Position numbers and translations under genes: made by a program. From contig JAVDKK010000001.1 in NCBI GenBank assembly GCA_030849945.1, positions 1,674,001 to 1,738,000 of the forward strand: DNA of 64,000 bases, given 5' to 3'. Within the stretch, counting starts at the first letter, position 1. Each line of letters starts with the position of its first letter. The stretch comes from Schauerella fraxinea. Its GTDB lineage: Bacteria; Pseudomonadota; Gammaproteobacteria; Burkholderiales; Burkholderiaceae_B. The notes below the pieces were generated by a model. That model did not search any database, was not told where the DNA came from, and saw nothing but the letters and a program-made list of their open reading frames with translations. This document shows positions 60,654 to 64,000 of the stretch, in pieces.

Positions 60654-61559
60654 TCAGCTCTCGAAGACTTGCGCGTAACGGCGCTCGATGTAGCGATTGC
60701 TGCCCAGGATCACGGCCAGCATGCCCACGAGCAGCAGCACGGCGATGGCGGCGCCCAGCGGCCAGTTCAGCGTGCCGGTGAACTCGTCGTAGGCGGCAGT
60801 CGCCACGACCTTCAAGCGCCGGCCGCCCAGGATCGCCGGGGTGGCGAAGGCAGAAGCCGATAACGCAAACACGATGATGCCGCCCGACAGGATGCCCGGC
60901 ATGATCTGCGGCAGGATGATGCGGCGCATGACGGTGGCGTGCGAGCCGCCGAGCGACAGGCCGGCATGTTCGACCGAGCTGTCGAGCTTTTGCAGCGACG
61001 CCCAGATCGAAATGATCATGAACGGGATCAGCACATGGGTGAGCGCGATCGTCACCCCGGTCATGGTGTAGAGCATTTTCAAGGGCGTTTGCGTGGCGCC
61101 CATGGTGATCAATGCGGTGTTGATCAGGCCCTCGTTGCCCATCAGGATGGCCCATCCCAACGTGCGCACCATCACCGAGATCAGGAGCGGCGCAAGGATC
61201 ACGATCAAGAAAATCGCGCGCCACGGGCTGCGCATCCGCGACAGGATCAGGGCCTCGGGCACGCCCAGCAGGATCGACATCACCGTTACGGCCAACGACA
61301 TCAGCAGCGTGCGCAGAAAGATCTCGTGATAGTAGCTATCGGACAGCACCTCGATATAGTTGGCGATGGTGTAGCCCTTACCCACGCCCAGGGCACTGTC
61401 GTAGACCGAGAACGACAGAATTGCCGTCAAGCCGAGCGGCACCAGCAGCAGGCCCACAAACAGCAACAGGGCCGGGCTCGCCAGGTAAAACGGGCTGGGA
61501 TTGAAGCGGGGCCGTGCACCCGTTGCGATCGACGGCGACATCGCGGTGGAATCAGCCAT
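60654..61559 (-). CDS. ABC transporter permease (PotB-like)
   Basis: The 301-residue permease has six helices and the loop AGLSLGGSHATVMRRIILPQIMPG. Its ATG (61559) overlaps the ATPase gene stop by 8 bases. It starts with a Ser/Ala-rich lead of about 20 residues before the first helix. It pairs with the PotC-like permease 11 bp downstream. Confidence 0.93.
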   Translation of the reverse strand: MADSTAMSPSIATGARPRFNPSPFYLASPALLLFVGLLLVPLGLTAILSFSVYDSALGVGKGYTIANYIEVLSDSYYHEIFLRTLLMSLAVTVMSILLGVPEALILSRMRSPWRAIFLIVILAPLLISVMVRTLGWAILMGNEGLINTALITMGATQTPLKMLYTMTGVTIALTHVLIPFMIISIWASLQKLDSSVEHAGLSLGGSHATVMRRIILPQIMPGILSGGIIVFALSASAFATPAILGGRRLKVVATAAYDEFTGTLNWPLGAAIAVLLLVGMLAVILGSNRYIERRYAQVFES

Positions 61560-62619
61560 GATGCGCCTCGTGCGCGAGGATGCGCATGTCGTCGTCTTGC
61601 CAGCCCAGATGAACCGATTGGCCTTCTTGCGGCGGCGGCACACCCACATTGGGCACGCTGATGCGCAGCCGTCCCAGATCGCCATCCACCTCGAGCGCCC
61701 AATGGCTGCCTAGGAACATCCGCGCACTCACGGTGCTGGTCATGCGGCTTTCTTCGGGCGACACCAAGCGGATCTTCTCGGGCCGCACGTAGATCTGCAC
61801 TTCTTCCGGACAGGCTCGGTTGTTGTGCGGAATCTTCATCGATAGCGCGCCCGATTGCACTTCGCAGCAGCGGTCGTTGCGCACGGTCACGCGGCCGTCG
61901 ATGCGGTTGGTCTTGCCCAGAAAGCCCGAGGCAAATGCGGATTCGGGTTTTTCGTAGGCATCGAACGGCGTGGACACCTGCACGAGTTCGCCGCCGAACA
62001 TCACGGCGATGCGGTCGCTCATCGTCATCGCTTCCACCTGATCGTGCGTGACGAGGATGGTGGTGATGCCCAGCGTTTTTTGAATATTTCGCAACTCGAC
62101 GTGCATCTCTTCGCGCAGCTTGGCATCGAGATTGGACATCGGTTCATCGAGCAACAGCACCTTGGGCCGGATGGCGAGGGCGCGCGCAATCGCGACGCGT
62201 TGACGTTGGCCGCCCGACAGGTTGCGCGGGTAACGCTCGCCCAGTCCGCCCAAGCGCACGAGGTCCAGCGTTTCGCCGATGCGGCGCTTGCGGTCGGCCG
62301 CGCCCATGCCTTGCATCTCCAGGCCGAAGCTGATGTTCTCGGCCACGGTCATGTGCGGAAAGAGCGCATAGCTTTGAAAGACGATACCCATGCCGCGCTT
62401 TTCGGGCGGCACGCGGGTCACGTCGCGGCCTTCGAGCAGGATGCGGCCACGCGTGGGTTCGGTGAAGCCCGCAATCATTTGCAGCGTGGTCGTCTTGCCG
62501 CAGCCCGAGGGGCCCAGCAGAGAGACGAACTCGCCTTGTTCGACAGTGAGGCTGACGCTTTCGACAACGTTGATGTCGCCGTAGCGCTTGTTCAATCCGT
62601 CTAATTGGAGATAAGTCAT
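61552..62619 (-). CDS. ABC transporter ATP-binding protein (PotA-like)
   Basis: The 355-residue ATPase has Walker A GPSGCGKTT (near 38), signature LSGGQRQRVAIARALA, Walker B VLLLDEPMSNLD and switch VTHDQVEAM, and a C-terminal TOBE domain after residue 250 (ending in MRILAHEAHHG). These features match the PotA/FbpC group. ATG 62619 follows a CTCCAATTAG region on the opposite sense; the binding-protein gene is 151 bp upstream, with a tandem repeat between. Confidence 0.94.
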   Translation of the reverse strand: MTYLQLDGLNKRYGDINVVESVSLTVEQGEFVSLLGPSGCGKTTTLQMIAGFTEPTRGRILLEGRDVTRVPPEKRGMGIVFQSYALFPHMTVAENISFGLEMQGMGAADRKRRIGETLDLVRLGGLGERYPRNLSGGQRQRVAIARALAIRPKVLLLDEPMSNLDAKLREEMHVELRNIQKTLGITTILVTHDQVEAMTMSDRIAVMFGGELVQVSTPFDAYEKPESAFASGFLGKTNRIDGRVTVRNDRCCEVQSGALSMKIPHNNRACPEEVQIYVRPEKIRLVSPEESRMTSTVSARMFLGSHWALEVDGDLGRLRISVPNVGVPPPQEGQSVHLGWQDDDMRILAHEAHHG

Positions 62620-62710
62620 GGCGAGTCCTTTTCGAGGCGACTGGCGTACATGGCATCGGGACGGCAGCACGCCGTCCCGGGCGCGATCAAGCGGGGGTAA
62701 TCAACCTGGT

Positions 62711-62750
62711 GTGATCAACCGTGATCAACCGTGATCAACCGTGATCAACC
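62711..62750. repeat. 10-bp tandem repeat between binding-protein and ATPase genes
   Basis: Four exact copies of GTGATCAACC, each with the TGATCA palindrome, are followed by looser copies (GCGTGATCAACC, GGATGATCAACG) and preceded by a TAATCAACC. The array sits in the 151-bp gap between the periplasmic binding-protein gene and the ATPase gene, and may alter transcript stability and so the ratio of binding protein to transporter. Confidence 0.88.
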
Positions 62751-62770
62751 AGGCGTGATCAACCGGATGA

Positions 62771-63811
62771 TCAACGCTCAACGGTGCGGTTCCAGCGGGT
62801 GGTCCACTCACTGCGCTTGGCATTGATCGTGGTCCAGTCCATCACTTGCATGTTCTTCACGGCTTCGGGGCCGTAAGGCACGCGCTTGGCCACATCGTCA
62901 GGCAGCTTCGAGGCGGTGTTGGTGGGGCCCCAGCCTTCGCTTTGCGCCAGCAGTTCCTGCGTCTTGGGGCGCACCATGAACTTCAGGAATTTCTGCGCGA
63001 GTTCGGGTTCCGGGCTTTTGTTGACCGGGCAGGCCGCAACCTGCAGTGCCACGGCGCCTTCCTTGGGGTAGACGAACTCCACTGGGAAGCCAGTGTTCTT
63101 CAAGGCTTGAACGCGGCCGCTGCCATGCGCGGCGAGGATGGTGCTGCCGTTCTGGAACATCTCCGCCAGCTTGCCCGGCGCGGGTTCCCAGGCCACCACG
63201 TTGGGGCCGGCTTCGTCGATCATGGCCTTGAAGCCCGGATCGATATCTTTTTCGCTGCCGCCGCGCAATTTGGCAAAGACCACCAAGGTGTGCAGACCGT
63301 AGGTATTGGTGATCGACGGAATCACGACCTTCTGCTTGAGCTTGGGATCAACCAGCGCTTCCCAGGAGGTGGGGGCGGGCAGGCCGAGCTTCTTGAAGGC
63401 TTCCGTGTTGTAGGCCAATCCGGTGGCCACCAAGCCCACGCCGACGGCCTTGCCATCGATGTTGGCCATGTCGTAGAGGCCTTTGTAGGTATCGGCCTGA
63501 ATGGGGTCGCAGAAGCCGAGTTGCAACGCTTGCCACATGGGGCCGTCGTCCAGAATGGCGACGCCGATCTCGGGCTTGTTGCGTTGCGCCTGCATCTTGG
63601 CCAACGTTTCGGTCGAGGTGCCGGTGACCTGCACCACCTTCACGCCGGGGTTCTCCGCCTCGAACTCAGGGAACAGTTTTTCCTTCATCAACTTTTCGGT
63701 CGAGCCGCCGTTGGCGGCAACATACAACGTCTGTGCCGATGCGGTGGTGGCGGCGGCAGCGCAACAGAGGGCTGCGAGCGCGGTCGTGACGGCGTGGGTG
63801 CGAAGCTTCAT
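62771..63811 (-). CDS. Extracellular solute-binding protein (PotD/SBP_bac_8-like)
   Basis: The 346-residue protein has a signal peptide (MKLRTHAVTTALAALCCAAA, cut near SASAQ) and begins TLYVAANGGSTEKLMKEKLFPEFEAE in outline, with GVAILDDGPMWQALQLGF and GVGLVATGLAYN later, all typical of cluster D polyamine/iron/phosphonate-type binding proteins. ATG 63811 is chosen because the signal peptide starts there. It is the first gene of the operon. The gap from 63812 to the window end holds no gene and is the likely promoter. Confidence 0.93.
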   Translation of the reverse strand: MKLRTHAVTTALAALCCAAAATTASAQTLYVAANGGSTEKLMKEKLFPEFEAENPGVKVVQVTGTSTETLAKMQAQRNKPEIGVAILDDGPMWQALQLGFCDPIQADTYKGLYDMANIDGKAVGVGLVATGLAYNTEAFKKLGLPAPTSWEALVDPKLKQKVVIPSITNTYGLHTLVVFAKLRGGSEKDIDPGFKAMIDEAGPNVVAWEPAPGKLAEMFQNGSTILAAHGSGRVQALKNTGFPVEFVYPKEGAVALQVAACPVNKSPEPELAQKFLKFMVRPKTQELLAQSEGWGPTNTASKLPDDVAKRVPYGPEAVKNMQVMDWTTINAKRSEWTTRWNRTVER

Positions 63812-64000
63812 GACGAGTATTCCCCTTGTGATGACGATATGTGAAATCGGCAATGGCATCCGGGCAGGGCCACGGTGCGAGACCATTCTGCGAGCCGTGC
63901 TCCATACGGGTCAAATGCGAAAAGGGGGGTTCCTCATGCCAATTTGGTATGCGCCGAATTGGTGCCGTTGCTTGGAGCGCCCCGGTTGATGGCTTTCAGT
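63812..64000. promoter_or_regulatory. Upstream region of the importer operon
   Basis: No gene is visible to the window end. It should hold the promoter of the nine-gene operon. I see AGGGGAATACTCGTC just before the start and no clear -10/-35 or dyad. Confidence 0.35.

Overview
The window looks like chromosomal DNA of a GC-rich member of the Burkholderiales (Betaproteobacteria). The evidence is three orphan tricarboxylate-binding (TctC/Bug-type) periplasmic proteins, many LysR regulators next to small catabolic operons, a QseBC/YgiW set, CstA with its YbdD partner, and short overlapping operons. I cannot fix the genus without a database search. I found no rRNA, tRNA, CRISPR array, integrase or intact insertion sequence.

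Layout: 1-4.2 kb holds a truncated Cache-domain histidine kinase, divergent from cstA and its small partner, then a MarR repressor with a clear operator. 4.2-13.1 kb is one long minus-strand operon led by a FadR-type GntR regulator: two paralogous solute-binding proteins, an idonate/gulonate-type dehydrogenase, an amino-acid-type ABC importer, ManD and a fructuronate reductase-type dehydrogenase. The enzymes fit L-gulonate/L-idonate breakdown through fructuronate and mannonate to 2-keto-3-deoxygluconate. 13.4-18.5 kb has a FUSC transporter, ygiW, qseC, qseB and an exported methyltransferase-like protein. 18.8-30.6 kb carries a PHB-depolymerase-like esterase, an exported cupin/carboxymuconolactone decarboxylase/carboxylesterase cluster with a divergent LysR, a fluoroacetate dehalogenase-like hydrolase, a LysR-PACE pair, a NYN/OST-HTH RNA-binding protein, small unknowns and a pirin.

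30.6-35.5 kb is a lower-GC accessory island with two DUF4062 proteins and two unknown proteins, all on the minus strand. It is the best candidate for an undescribed (possibly defence) module. 35.5-48.8 kb returns to ordinary GC: TctC/aldolase/XRE-cupin, an epimerase-like protein, a LysR divergent from a metallo-beta-lactamase-fold protein that has lost its metal motif, TctC with a 2-hydroxyacid dehydrogenase, and an electrophile-stress cluster (SDR, NTF2-like, old yellow enzyme, NemR-like TetR, flavin reductase) tied together by two copies of a 15-bp operator. 48.9-63.8 kb is devoted to amine or amino-acid-like compounds: two FAD amine oxidases, a CocE-type hydrolase, and a tight operon encoding a spermidine/putrescine-type ABC importer, a three-subunit FAD/2Fe-2S dehydrogenase, RidA and a LysR.

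A recurring feature is short tandem repeats and GATC-rich palindromes between genes: 16 bp at 47.4 kb, 12 bp at 48.1 kb, 10 bp at 62.7 kb and CGATCG clusters at 29.3 kb.
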